Positions 33,217 to 41,803 of a DNA stretch of 64,000 bases are shown piece after piece. The stretch lies in assembly GCF_001590605.1 (NCBI RefSeq), contig NZ_CP014504.1, forward strand, positions 5,766,001 to 5,830,000, written 5' to 3'. Source of the stretch: Pedobacter cryoconitis. GTDB lineage: Bacteria; Bacteroidota; Bacteroidia; Sphingobacteriales; Sphingobacteriaceae. The notes under the pieces were generated by a model that had not been told where the DNA came from, did no database searches, and saw nothing but the letters and a program-made list of their open reading frames with translations. Numbering within the stretch: the first letter of the stretch is position 1; the number at the start of each line of letters is the position of its first letter. A program made the translations under genes and the position numbers.

Positions 33217-35123
33217 ATGCTAAAATACCAGCTGGCCCGTTAGAGACTAAATGGAGTCAGTACAAAGCGCAGGCTAAACTGGTCAATCCTGCAAACCGGA
33301 AAAAATTACCTGTTATTGTGGTTGGAACCGGGCTTGCTGGCGCATCTGCTGCTGCTTCTTTAGCTGAACAGGGTTATCCGGTCACTTCTTTCTGTTTCCA
33401 GGATTCTGCCAGAAGAGCACATTCAGTAGCTGCTCAGGGCGGCGTGAATGCAGCCAAGAACTATCAGAATGATGGAGACTCTGTTTACAGGATGTTTTAT
33501 GATACGCTGAAAGGCGGGGATTTCCGGGCACGTGAAGCTAATGTATACCGTTTAGCGGAATGTTCTTTAAATCTGATCGATCAGGCAGTAGCACAAGGTG
33601 TACCTTTTGCGAGGGAATATGGCGGATACCTGAGTAACCGTTCTTTTGGCGGAGTGCAGGTGAGCCGTACTTTTTATGCGCGGGGACAAACCGGACAGCA
33701 ATTGCTGCTGGGTGCTTATCAGGCATTGATGCGGCAGGTTTCTCTTGGGAAAGTTAATTTATACAGCAGGCATGAAATGCTGGATCTGGTGGTCATAGAA
33801 GGGAAAGCTAAAGGAATTATTGCAAGAAATCTGGACACTGGATTAATAGAACGTTTTGCTGCCGAAGCTGTAGTGATAGCTACAGGCGGGTTTGGTAAGA
33901 TTTATTATTTATCCACGCTGGCTATGGGCTGTAATGGCTCGGCCATTTGGCGGGCACATAAAAGAGGAGCGCTGATGGCTTGTCCAAGCTGGACACAAAT
34001 TCACCCGACGAGTTTACCTCAATCGGGAGATTATCAGTCGAAATTAACGCTGATGTCAGAATCATTGCGGAATGACGGAAGAATCTGGGTTCCTCAATTA
34101 CCAGATGAACAAAGGGCTGCAAATGATATTCCTGAACAGGAAAGAGATTATTATCTGGAAAGACGTTATCCTTCGTTTGGTAATCTGGCACCAAGAGACA
34201 TTTCTTCCAGAGCAGCTAAAGAAAGAATTGATGCTGGTTTCGGGGTCGGCGCACAGCGGAATGCAGTGTATCTCGATTTTTCAAAAGCAATCAAAGAGCA
34301 GGGCAAGGAGAAGATCAAAGAGAAGTATGGAAACCTGTTTTCTATGTATAAAAAGATAACTGCCGATGATGCGTATGCTGCACCAATGAAGATTTCTCCT
34401 GCTGCACATTTTTCAATGGGTGGTTTATGGGTGGACTATGAACTGATGACTACTATTCCAGGTTTATTTGCCATTGGAGAGGCTAATTTTGCAGACCATG
34501 GTGCAAACAGGCTAGGGGCAAATTCTTTGTTGCAAGCCTGTGTAGATGGTTATTTCATCCTTCCATATACCCTGGCTAATTATTTATCAGGGGAGTTGAA
34601 GAAAGAAAAGATAACGACTGATCATCCTGAATTTGACCGGACTGAAAAAGAAGTTGTCACGCAGCTGACCGGACTTTGTGAGCTCAAAGGCACAAAAACA
34701 GCAGATTACTTCCATAAAAAATTAGGGAAATTATTATATGATAAATGTGGTTTGTCACGCTCTGCTGAAGGGTTGACAGCAGCTATTGAAGGGATTAAAA
34801 TATTAAGAACAGCGTTTTATAAAGACCTGATTGTTCCTGGAACAGCTGGTGAAATTAACAGCGAACTGGAAAAAGCAGGCAGGGTGGCTGATTACCTGGA
34901 GATCGCAGAGCTGATGTGTCATGATGCATTAAGCAGAGAAGAATCATGCGGTGCACATTTCAGGGAAGAATATCAAACTGCGGATGGCGAAGCGTTAAGG
35001 GACGATGAAAATTATTGTTACGTGTCTGCATGGGAATGGAGGGGAAAAAATAGTCTTCCTGTATTACACCCTGAGCACTTAAAATTCGAATTTATTAAAT
35101 TATCAGTAAGAAGTTATAGTTAG
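33207..35123 (+). CDS. sdhA: succinate dehydrogenase/fumarate reductase flavoprotein subunit
   Basis: A 638-aa flavoprotein. The FAD-binding VVGTGLAGASAAASLAEQG is near residue 37, the covalent-FAD His lies in RRAHSVAAQGGVNAAKN near residue 72, catalytic motifs include HPTSLPQSGD and SESLRNDGRIW (near 265-290), and GANRLGANSLLQACVDGY is near residue 432. The length fits the Bacteroidota form. It catalyses succinate to fumarate or the reverse. Its place in an operon with a porin and a dicarboxylate transporter suggests a specialised copy rather than the main TCA one, but I cannot see whether the genome has another. Confidence 0.94.
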   Translation: MELDAKIPAGPLETKWSQYKAQAKLVNPANRKKLPVIVVGTGLAGASAAASLAEQGYPVTSFCFQDSARRAHSVAAQGGVNAAKNYQNDGDSVYRMFYDTLKGGDFRAREANVYRLAECSLNLIDQAVAQGVPFAREYGGYLSNRSFGGVQVSRTFYARGQTGQQLLLGAYQALMRQVSLGKVNLYSRHEMLDLVVIEGKAKGIIARNLDTGLIERFAAEAVVIATGGFGKIYYLSTLAMGCNGSAIWRAHKRGALMACPSWTQIHPTSLPQSGDYQSKLTLMSESLRNDGRIWVPQLPDEQRAANDIPEQERDYYLERRYPSFGNLAPRDISSRAAKERIDAGFGVGAQRNAVYLDFSKAIKEQGKEKIKEKYGNLFSMYKKITADDAYAAPMKISPAAHFSMGGLWVDYELMTTIPGLFAIGEANFADHGANRLGANSLLQACVDGYFILPYTLANYLSGELKKEKITTDHPEFDRTEKEVVTQLTGLCELKGTKTADYFHKKLGKLLYDKCGLSRSAEGLTAAIEGIKILRTAFYKDLIVPGTAGEINSELEKAGRVADYLEIAELMCHDALSREESCGAHFREEYQTADGEALRDDENYCYVSAWEWRGKNSLPVLHPEHLKFEFIKLSVRSYS

Positions 35124-35128
35124 GAATC

Positions 35129-35875
35129 ATGAAGATACATCTTAAAATATGGCGTCAGAAAGATGCAAAAGCTAAAGGGAAACTGGTAGATTATATGCTG
35201 GATCAGGTGGATCACCACATGTCTTTTCTGGAAATGATGGATACTTTAAATGAGCAGCTGATCCTTAAGGGAGAAATGCCAGTGGAGTTCGATCATGATT
35301 GCAGGGAGGGAATTTGCGGAACTTGCGGGATGATGATCAATGGGCAGGCTCATGGGCCGGTTCCGGGTTTAACAGCATGCCAGCTGCATATGCGGGAATT
35401 TGAAGATGGTGCTACAATTTATGTGGAACCTTTCAGGGCTACTGCTTTTCCTGTAAAGCGCGATCTTAAGGTTGACCGTTCAGCTTTTGACCGTATTATA
35501 CAGGCGGGTGGATTTATTACGGCTAATACTGGACAGCCTGTGGAGGCCAATACTTTATTGATTACGCACGAAACTGCGGAATCTGCTTTTGATTCGGCTG
35601 CTTGTATTGGCTGTGGTGCTTGTGTGGCTACTTGTAAAAATTCAAGTGCTGCCCTTTTTACTTCTGCCAAGGTTTCTCATCTGGCCAAAATTCCGCAGGG
35701 AGAAAAAGAAGCGGCGAAAAGGGTACTGAAAATGGTTTCCCGTATGGATGAAGAGGGTTTTGGGCATTGCAGTAATACGGAAGCTTGTGAGGTGGAGTGT
35801 CCGCAGGGAATCTCTGTGCTGAATATCGCAAGGATGAACTGGGAGTATACGAAAGCGAATTTGCTGAAAGATTAA
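35129..35875 (+). CDS. sdhB: succinate dehydrogenase/fumarate reductase iron-sulfur subunit
   Basis: A 248-aa electron-transfer subunit. The [2Fe-2S] cysteines lie in CREGICGTCGMM near residue 54 and the later LTAC, and the ferredoxin-type cysteines in CIGCGACVATC near residue 155 and CSNTEACEVECPQG near residue 215. All three cluster sites look complete. It closes the operon 5 nt after sdhA. A bidirectional terminator follows at 36085. The gap 35876-36143 also contains an (AC)8 tract and no gene I can support. Confidence 0.93.
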   Translation: MKIHLKIWRQKDAKAKGKLVDYMLDQVDHHMSFLEMMDTLNEQLILKGEMPVEFDHDCREGICGTCGMMINGQAHGPVPGLTACQLHMREFEDGATIYVEPFRATAFPVKRDLKVDRSAFDRIIQAGGFITANTGQPVEANTLLITHETAESAFDSAACIGCGACVATCKNSSAALFTSAKVSHLAKIPQGEKEAAKRVLKMVSRMDEEGFGHCSNTEACEVECPQGISVLNIARMNWEYTKANLLKD

Positions 35876-36055
35876 AATAAATTTTCAATTGCTGTAGCGT
35901 TTGCTGATTTGCTTACGTTTTACAGTCAATAGGTTAGATTCGAACTCCGGAATCGGGTAATGGTAGTTGCCTAAGGGATCTTCATCGGTGTGTTTTGTTG
36001 CTTGCCAATGTAGATAATAAAAGGAATTTGAACTTTTGGGTAGATGAAATTCCGT

Positions 36056-36072
36056 ACACACACACACACACA
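36056..36072. repeat. (AC)8 dinucleotide tract
   Basis: A 17-nt alternating AC run. A weak open frame on the minus strand (35885-36073) begins inside it, but I do not accept it as a gene. Confidence 0.8.
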
Positions 36073-36084
36073 AATGGATACAAT

Positions 36085-36119
36085 AGCCCCTCTTTTTATG
36101 GAGGGGCTTTGTTTTTTTT
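36085..36119. terminator. bidirectional terminator between sdhB and the SSS transporter
   Basis: AGCCCCTC (36085-36092) pairs with GAGGGGCT (36101-36108), followed by TTGTTTTTTTT. It lies between two converging genes. Confidence 0.8.
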
Positions 36120-36143
36120 GGGATATTTTATCAATGGGATATT

Positions 36144-37832
36144 TTACCAGAAAAGGCTGTATAAGGCAACGATAATTCCCCCTACGATCAATGATCCTAT
36201 AGCGAAACTCTGATTGGTTTTAAACATAGATCTGTCAACCTCAAGTCCTTTAGGGTTGATGCCGTTCCTGTTTTCCAGTTTACTGATGATGAACATGGCA
36301 ATTACACAAATTGCAAATACAAAGCCCATCCGGTCAATGAATGGGATCTCATACAACATCGCACCATTTTTCTGTTCCACCAATTTTGAAAAACCATAAG
36401 GGCTTAACCATTCCAGGTTAGCAAATAATGGCAGGGCTTTAAACACAACGGACAGGATAAAACCACCGATAGTTGCAAATAATGCTGCATTGGAAGTTGT
36501 TCTTTTCCAGAAGAACCCCAATAAGAACATGGCAAAAATACCCGGAGAAACAAAACCAGTATATTCCTGGATAAACTGGAAACCTCCTTTTTTATCAATT
36601 CCGAGTTGTGGTGCAATAATGATCGCAAGGACCATGGCTACAATAACTGTAATCCGGCCAACGATAACTTGTTTATTCTCGTCCGCATCTTTATTGATTA
36701 CTTTTTTGTAAACATCAAGTGTAAATATGGTCGCGATGCTGTTTGCTTTTCCTGCAAGAGAAGCTACGATAGCGGCTGTTAAAGCTGCAAAAGATAACCC
36801 TTTTAGTCCTTGCGGTAAAAGGTTAAGCAATACAGGATAAGCTGAATCTGCATTTAACGAGCCATCTTTCAACATGGCTTTTTGGAAATCCCCATAGCCT
36901 TCTTTGTACAATACATAAGCAGCAATACCTGGTAAAACAACGATGACTGGCATCAGTAATTTCAGGAATGCAGCAAATAATAATCCACTGCGGGCCGTTT
37001 TTAAATCAGCACCTAATGCTCTTTGTGTAATATATTGGTTACAGCCCCAGTAGTTGAGGTTAACGATCCACATTCCACCTATCAATACTGATAAACCTGG
37101 CAAATCCATATAGTTTGCATCTTCTTTGTGGAAAATCATCTGGAAGTGATCAACAGCTTTTTCTTTGATGAGTGACAACCCGTTAAATACACCGGTGGTC
37201 CCAAAATGTGTAGAGACTAATTCCAGCGCAAGGTAGGTTGTGGCCAGACCACCAAGGATCAGGAAAAATACCTGGATAACATCTGTATAACCGATTACTT
37301 TCATCCCGCCGAGGGTAATAATTACGGCAAAAACAGAGAGTACGTACATACAGGCGGTAATATTAATCCCTGAGATACTGTTAATAGCTAAAGCGCCGAG
37401 GTAAAGGATAGAGGTCAGGTTGACGACCACATACAGTAAGAGCCAGAAAATAGCCATGATCATTGCTACAGTACTGTTGTACCGCTGTCCCAGAAATTGG
37501 GGCATCGTATAGATTTTATTCTTGATATAGACAGGAATAAAAAATATAGCGACAATAATCAAGGTGGCAGCGGCTAACCATTCGTAACTGGCAATGGCCA
37601 GGCCCATGGTAAAGCCCGATCCGCTCATTCCAATAAATTGTTCTGCTGAAATATTAGAGGCAATAAGAGAGGCGCCGATGGCCCACCAGGTTAAGGAGTC
37701 TTTTGCAAGGAAGAAATCTTTTGAATTTTCCTTTTGTGCTTGTTTTTTGCGGTAAACTGTCCAGCCGTAGAGGGCGACGATGAGGAAGTAAACGAGGAAA
37801 ACGACGTAGTCGTAAATGCCTAATGTGTTCAT
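36144..37832 (-). CDS. sodium:solute symporter (SSS/SGLT-like)
   Basis: A 562-aa inner-membrane symporter with about fourteen helices. The N-terminus IYDYVVFLVYFLIVALYGW is followed by DSLTWWAIGASLIASNISAEQFIGMSGSG (the sodium-site helix), then QFLGQRYN, LYLGALAIN and the signature AALTAAIVASLAGKANSIATIFTLD near residue 350. It most resembles sugar (glucose/galactose) carriers of the family. It is divergent from the TetR gene, whose operator-like palindrome lies between them, so the TetR protein may control it. The substrate is not certain. Confidence 0.87.
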   Translation of the reverse strand: MNTLGIYDYVVFLVYFLIVALYGWTVYRKKQAQKENSKDFFLAKDSLTWWAIGASLIASNISAEQFIGMSGSGFTMGLAIASYEWLAAATLIIVAIFFIPVYIKNKIYTMPQFLGQRYNSTVAMIMAIFWLLLYVVVNLTSILYLGALAINSISGINITACMYVLSVFAVIITLGGMKVIGYTDVIQVFFLILGGLATTYLALELVSTHFGTTGVFNGLSLIKEKAVDHFQMIFHKEDANYMDLPGLSVLIGGMWIVNLNYWGCNQYITQRALGADLKTARSGLLFAAFLKLLMPVIVVLPGIAAYVLYKEGYGDFQKAMLKDGSLNADSAYPVLLNLLPQGLKGLSFAALTAAIVASLAGKANSIATIFTLDVYKKVINKDADENKQVIVGRITVIVAMVLAIIIAPQLGIDKKGGFQFIQEYTGFVSPGIFAMFLLGFFWKRTTSNAALFATIGGFILSVVFKALPLFANLEWLSPYGFSKLVEQKNGAMLYEIPFIDRMGFVFAICVIAMFIISKLENRNGINPKGLEVDRSMFKTNQSFAIGSLIVGGIIVALYSLFW

Positions 37833-37926
37833 AGTTTAAGTGGTTCGGATTTAAAGGGGATATGGCCTCTAATCCATTTCCTTTATCAGGAGGTTGGTTT
37901 ATAATTGGTTATCGAAAATAAATTTA

Positions 37927-37957
37927 GTATAATAATTTTACTATGCAATTATTATAC
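37927..37957. promoter_or_regulatory. operator-like inverted repeat between the SSS and TetR genes
   Basis: GTATAATAATT (37927-37937) and AATTATTATAC (37947-37957) form a perfect 11-bp inverted repeat with a 9-nt spacer, in a 202-nt divergent gap. It is likely the TetR-family binding site, covering one or both promoters. Confidence 0.5.
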
Positions 37958-38034
37958 GAAGCTGTTTAGGATTCTTCTGAGAATTTGTTACGTAAGCTAT
38001 GGTTTGGGATAGAAATTTTCAGGACTTTTGTTTT

Positions 38035-38637
38035 ATGGATAATGTATTGTCAAAAGCAGAGCGTACCCGTCAGTTTATCATTGAAACTACAGCGGGTATA
38101 TTTAATACGAAAGGATATGCAGGGACTTCATTGTCAGATTTGACGGAGGCTACTCACCTGACTAAGGGAAGTATTTATGGCAATTTTGAGAATAAGGAGG
38201 ATGTTGCACTTTCAGTGTTTGATTATAATTTATCCAAGATCAGAAAAACTATTGCACAGCGGATGCAAAAGGCAGTCAGCTATCAGGAAAAACTGATGGT
38301 TTATGCACAGGTTTATCATAGCTTCAGCGGAGCATCTTTTCCAACAGGAGGGTGCCCGATCCTGAATACTGCGGTAGAGGCTGATGATACGAATACGTTA
38401 TTAAAAGCAAAAGCTGCCAAAGCAGTAACGGATTGGAAAAAAGATATTGGTAACCTGATTGCTGCCGGGATGGAAGCTGGGGAGTTTAAAGCAGACATTG
38501 ATGTTGACCGGATCGCGTATTCTATCATTGCATTGATTGAAGGAGGGATTATGATCGCAAAAATTACTGGTCATTCTTCAAATCTGGATAAAATCCTGAT
38601 TACTGTAGAGCAGGTTATCCTTCAGCTAAAAGTATAA
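38035..38637 (+). CDS. TetR/AcrR-family regulator
   Basis: A 200-aa repressor. I chose ATG 38035 (MDNVLSKAERTRQFI); the upstream start adds 12 residues unlike the family. The DNA-binding domain (1-55) has ETTAGIFNTKGYAGTSLSDL, then TKGSIYGNFENKEDV. The C-terminal ligand domain contains FPTGGCPILNTAVEADD near residue 104, typical of the group with TetR_C_11-like ends. The inverted repeat at 37927-37957 is a likely operator. The ligand and target are unknown; the divergent SSS gene is a candidate target. Confidence 0.87.
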   Translation: MDNVLSKAERTRQFIIETTAGIFNTKGYAGTSLSDLTEATHLTKGSIYGNFENKEDVALSVFDYNLSKIRKTIAQRMQKAVSYQEKLMVYAQVYHSFSGASFPTGGCPILNTAVEADDTNTLLKAKAAKAVTDWKKDIGNLIAAGMEAGEFKADIDVDRIAYSIIALIEGGIMIAKITGHSSNLDKILITVEQVILQLKV

Positions 38638-38661
38638 AACCTTCATTTTAAAACATAAAAA

Positions 38662-38692
38662 AAGCCGGCATGCTTGAACAACGTGCCGGCTT
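38662..38692. terminator. bidirectional terminator between the TetR gene and fabF
   Basis: AAGCCGGCA (38662-38670) pairs with TGCCGGCTT (38684-38692), with an A-run on the left and T-rich minus-strand continuation. It lies between two converging genes. Confidence 0.8.
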
Positions 38693-38705
38693 GAAATGAT
38701 TTTAT

Positions 38706-39956
38706 TTACAAAGATTTGAAAACAACAATTCCGTTGTGACCACCAAAACCAAAAGTATTACTCATTGCTGAGGTAACTTTAGCTGAGATTGCTTCTTTAA
38801 TAACAATATTCAGATTTGATGGAATTGCAGGATCAAGTTCGTCTGTATTGATGGTTGGTGGAATAATACTGTCACGCATCGATAATAAACAGATAATTGC
38901 TTCAATAGCTCCGGCTGCACCTAATAAGTGCCCGGTCATAGATTTTGTTGCACTAATGAACAAGTCATTTTTACCTGTTCCCAGCAGATTACTTACAGCC
39001 TTAGTTTCAGAAAGGTCACCAACCGGGGTAGAAGTAGCGTGCGTATTTAAATAGTTAATATCATGGATCGTTAAACCAGCTTCTGTAAGGGCTAATTTCA
39101 TCGCATGAGATGCGCCTAAACCTTCAGGATGAGTTGCTGTCATATGGTAAGCGTCCGCAGTCATTGCAGCGCCACCAATTTCTCCATAAATAGTTGCACC
39201 ACGTTTTACGGCATGCTCGTATTCTTCCAGGACCAGTGCACCTGCACCTTCGCCCATTACAAAACCATCACGTTTAATGTCAAATGGTTTTGAAGCTGTT
39301 TCAGGCGTGTCATTTTGTGCTGACATTGCTTTCATTGCACAAAATCCACCTACTGAAGAAGCAGAAATCGGCGCTTCTGAACCACCTGTTACAATGATTT
39401 TTGCTTTACCCAAACGGATATAAGTAAATGCATCCATAATTGCTGTGTTAGAGGTTGCACAAGCAGAAACAGTTGTGTAATTGATTCCCATATATCCATT
39501 ACGGATAGAAATCATTCCTGAAGCCATGTTAGCGATCAGTTTTGGAACAAAGAAAGGGCTGTAACGTGGTGTACCATTTCCCAGCGCAAATTCAGCAGAC
39601 TGTTGCTCGAAAGTATCCATTCCACCTTGTCCGGATCCCCAGATTACACCCACATCAAATGGGTCCATTTTGTCAAATTCAAAGCCAGAGTCTTTGATTG
39701 CCTCATCAGACGCCACCAGCGCATATTGTGTAAAACGGTCTGTTCTTTTAATGTCTGACCTGTCTAAATATTTTGTAACGTCATAATCCTTGAGTTCACA
39801 AGCAAATTGCGTGCGGAAGAGGGAGGCATCAAAGCGGGTAATCTTTGCAGCTCCGCTTTTTCCAGCTATGGTATTGCTCCAGAAAGTATTTACATCATTT
39901 CCTAAAGGGGTTAATGCCCCAATCCCTGTGATAACAACTCTTTTTAACATATGCAT
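38706..39956 (-). CDS. fabF: beta-ketoacyl-ACP synthase II (FabF-like)
   Basis: A 416-aa condensing enzyme of fatty-acid synthesis. The catalytic triad is visible: Cys in TTVSACATSNTAIMDAF near residue 168, His in LNTHATSTPVGD near residue 306 and His in SMTGHLLGAAGAIEAI near residue 343. FGFGGHNG near the C-terminus is the oxyanion region. ATG 39956 and ATG 39950 (MLKRVVITGIG) are both possible; the second fits the family better. It stands alone, without acpP, so it may be a second copy for a special acyl chain. A TACTTTTG -7 box on the minus strand (40036-40043) may drive it. Confidence 0.9.
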   Translation of the reverse strand: MHMLKRVVITGIGALTPLGNDVNTFWSNTIAGKSGAAKITRFDASLFRTQFACELKDYDVTKYLDRSDIKRTDRFTQYALVASDEAIKDSGFEFDKMDPFDVGVIWGSGQGGMDTFEQQSAEFALGNGTPRYSPFFVPKLIANMASGMISIRNGYMGINYTTVSACATSNTAIMDAFTYIRLGKAKIIVTGGSEAPISASSVGGFCAMKAMSAQNDTPETASKPFDIKRDGFVMGEGAGALVLEEYEHAVKRGATIYGEIGGAAMTADAYHMTATHPEGLGASHAMKLALTEAGLTIHDINYLNTHATSTPVGDLSETKAVSNLLGTGKNDLFISATKSMTGHLLGAAGAIEAIICLLSMRDSIIPPTINTDELDPAIPSNLNIVIKEAISAKVTSAMSNTFGFGGHNGIVVFKSL

Positions 39957-40348
39957 ATATAAATTAATGATTCATCATCGCCTTTACAGCGCTGATTAAC
40001 TCTTTGAGTCTGTTTAAACTTTAGACAAACTCTTACAAAAGTAAGATTATATTTAATACCTAATGGTATAATTAGGATCTGTATTTACCGTTTCCTCCCA
40101 TTATGACGCGAAAATACAAATATTAAAGTCAAATATTAGCCTGTTTATATTTATGTTGCCTGTGCGTGTTTAAATTTAAACGGGTTCTTTAATGGATTGC
40201 GGGGATGTTTATTTGTGTAACTGATATTTTGCAATGCATTTAGGATAGCGAAAGGCTGGGGGACTTTAAATAGGTATTTAGCCTGAACAAATAATCAGAT
40301 GAATTTTAAACTGTTTCTTATATTTGAGCATTAAAATATTTATATATA
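39957..40348. other. 392-nt intergenic region between divergent fabF and cupin genes
   Basis: No gene is seen. A minus-strand TACTTTTG box lies at 40036-40043 (towards fabF). CCTAATGGTATAATTAGG near 40060 is a small inverted repeat with 6-bp arms that could be an operator. The remainder is AT-rich and unassigned. Confidence 0.5.
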
Positions 40349-40846
40349 ATGTCAGATCAGAAAAAAGAAATATTCGACAGTGTTGCACAGCGACTAAAAA
40401 TTGAAGGTTTTAACGTAGTAAATCGTGATGAGACCCGTCCCTGGGGTGGTTTTTTTGTGATTGATGAAGCACAAGCACAACAGTTTGCCAATGTTTACTT
40501 TGACGGACTAAATGTAGAAGAGCTGAAAATTTCAGGAAAATTAAGTCCCAAGATTTTGATCGTTGCACCAAATACACGTTTATCATGGCAATATCACCAT
40601 CGCCGTGCTGAAATATGGAGAGTGGTAAGCGGTACAGTTGGTGTAATTACAAGCGAAACTGATGAGCAGGGAGCTGTACAACAATTGATTCCTGAACAAA
40701 CTATTAAATTAAAACAAGGGGAAAGACATCGCCTGGTAGGTTTGGATGACTGGGGTATTGTTTCTGAAATCTGGCAGCATACTGATCCTTCCAATCCATC
40801 TGATGAAGCTGATATTGTACGTGTATCGGACGATTTCGGCAGATAA
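40349..40846 (+). CDS. cupin-domain phosphosugar isomerase-like protein
   Basis: A 165-aa single cupin protein similar to the type II mannose-6-phosphate isomerase domain; Bacteroidota members are often labelled phosphoheptose isomerase. RPWGGFFVI near residue 31 is the typical RPWG start. LSWQYHHRRAEIWRVVSGT near residue 79 supplies two His and a Glu for the metal, and KQGERHRLVGL near residue 126 a third His. No nucleotidyltransferase part is present. The substrate is not certain. The start is ATG 40349, and a good terminator follows. Confidence 0.78.
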   Translation: MSDQKKEIFDSVAQRLKIEGFNVVNRDETRPWGGFFVIDEAQAQQFANVYFDGLNVEELKISGKLSPKILIVAPNTRLSWQYHHRRAEIWRVVSGTVGVITSETDEQGAVQQLIPEQTIKLKQGERHRLVGLDDWGIVSEIWQHTDPSNPSDEADIVRVSDDFGR

Positions 40847-40856
40847 TCATATTCCG

Positions 40857-40894
40857 GCACGTGTTTGATACTGAAATCAAATACGTGCTTTTTT
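40857..40894 (+). terminator. intrinsic terminator after the cupin gene
   Basis: GCACGTGTTTGAT (40857-40869) pairs with ATCAAATACGTGC (40876-40888) around a 6-nt loop, followed by TTTTTTC. Confidence 0.85.
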
Positions 40895-41034
40895 CTTTTT
40901 CTGTTTTGCGCATGTCGGTATTCAACAAGAAATTAGTAATCAAAACATTCCGCGCCAAATCCCTTTTCTTTTCCTTACTTTTGTAATCAGAATATCCCGA
41001 AAGATGTTCCGTTCTATAGTATACCCAATTCAAT

Positions 41035-41763
41035 ATGATCATATTAATATTTTTTCTACTGCACTGGTTCTTGTCACTTTTTTCTCAAACTTTCTTTTTA
41101 CACCGTTATGCTTCGCATAAAATGTTTAAAATGAATCCGTTCTGGGAGAAGTTTTTCTATACCATTACTTTTCTGTCCCAGGGTTCTTCTTTCTTAAATC
41201 CAAGGGCGTATGCGATTCTTCACCGGATGCACCATGCTTTCAGCGATACAGAGAAAGATCCGCACTCTCCGCATTTTGTAAAGGATGTATGGGGAATGAT
41301 GATACAGACTAAAAATATCTATCTGAACTATGCAAAATATAATGAAGAGCCTGAAGAACAGTTCCGTGATAATTATCCTTCATGGCCGCTGATTGATAAA
41401 ATCGGTGATTCCTGGATCACAAGAATGGTTTTCATTGGTTTCTATATCTGGTTTTATGTGACTTTTGCTACGGCGTGGTGGATGTTCTTATTGTTGCCAA
41501 TCCATTTTCTGATGGGACCTTTACATGGGGCAATTGTGAACTGGTGTGGTCATAAATACGGGTATTCAAATCATGATAATAATGATCACAGTAAAAATTC
41601 TCTTCCACTGGATTTCCTGATGATGGGAGAGTTATTTCAAAATAACCACCATAAAAAGCCTAATAACCCAAATTTTGCTTCTAAATGGTTCGAATTTGAT
41701 CCTACTTATCCGTTAATGAAAGTGATGCATTGGTTACATATCATCAGGATCAGAAAGACATAA
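41035..41763 (+). CDS. acyl-CoA/fatty acid desaturase (stearoyl-CoA 9-desaturase-like)
   Basis: A 242-aa membrane di-iron enzyme. The three His boxes are present: HRYASH near residue 23, HRMHHAFSD near residue 63 and HNNHH-type FQNNHHKKPN near residue 203, with an extra HDNNDHS near residue 180. Membrane helices lie near residues 1-20, 35-50 and 135-165. It is shorter than eukaryotic enzymes but normal for bacterial ones. It introduces a double bond into membrane acyl chains, probably for fluidity. A TACTTTTG box at 40976-40983 is a possible promoter element. Confidence 0.87.
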   Translation: MIILIFFLLHWFLSLFSQTFFLHRYASHKMFKMNPFWEKFFYTITFLSQGSSFLNPRAYAILHRMHHAFSDTEKDPHSPHFVKDVWGMMIQTKNIYLNYAKYNEEPEEQFRDNYPSWPLIDKIGDSWITRMVFIGFYIWFYVTFATAWWMFLLLPIHFLMGPLHGAIVNWCGHKYGYSNHDNNDHSKNSLPLDFLMMGELFQNNHHKKPNNPNFASKWFEFDPTYPLMKVMHWLHIIRIRKT

Positions 41764-41803
41764 TAGCCAATAGCCACCTTTTTTATAATTGCCAACCACG
41801 ATT

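Noticed and set aside
35930..35960. A TTCGAA-containing stretch that looks like a tRNA T-loop
   Set aside because: The flanking bases do not pair into a T-stem and no acceptor or anticodon arm is present.
35885..36073. A 62-aa minus-strand frame starting in the (AC)8 tract and ending KRKQISKRYSN
   Set aside because: It begins with TTG inside a dinucleotide repeat, shows no recognised family and has no promoter-like sequence. It may be a decayed gene end but cannot be supported.
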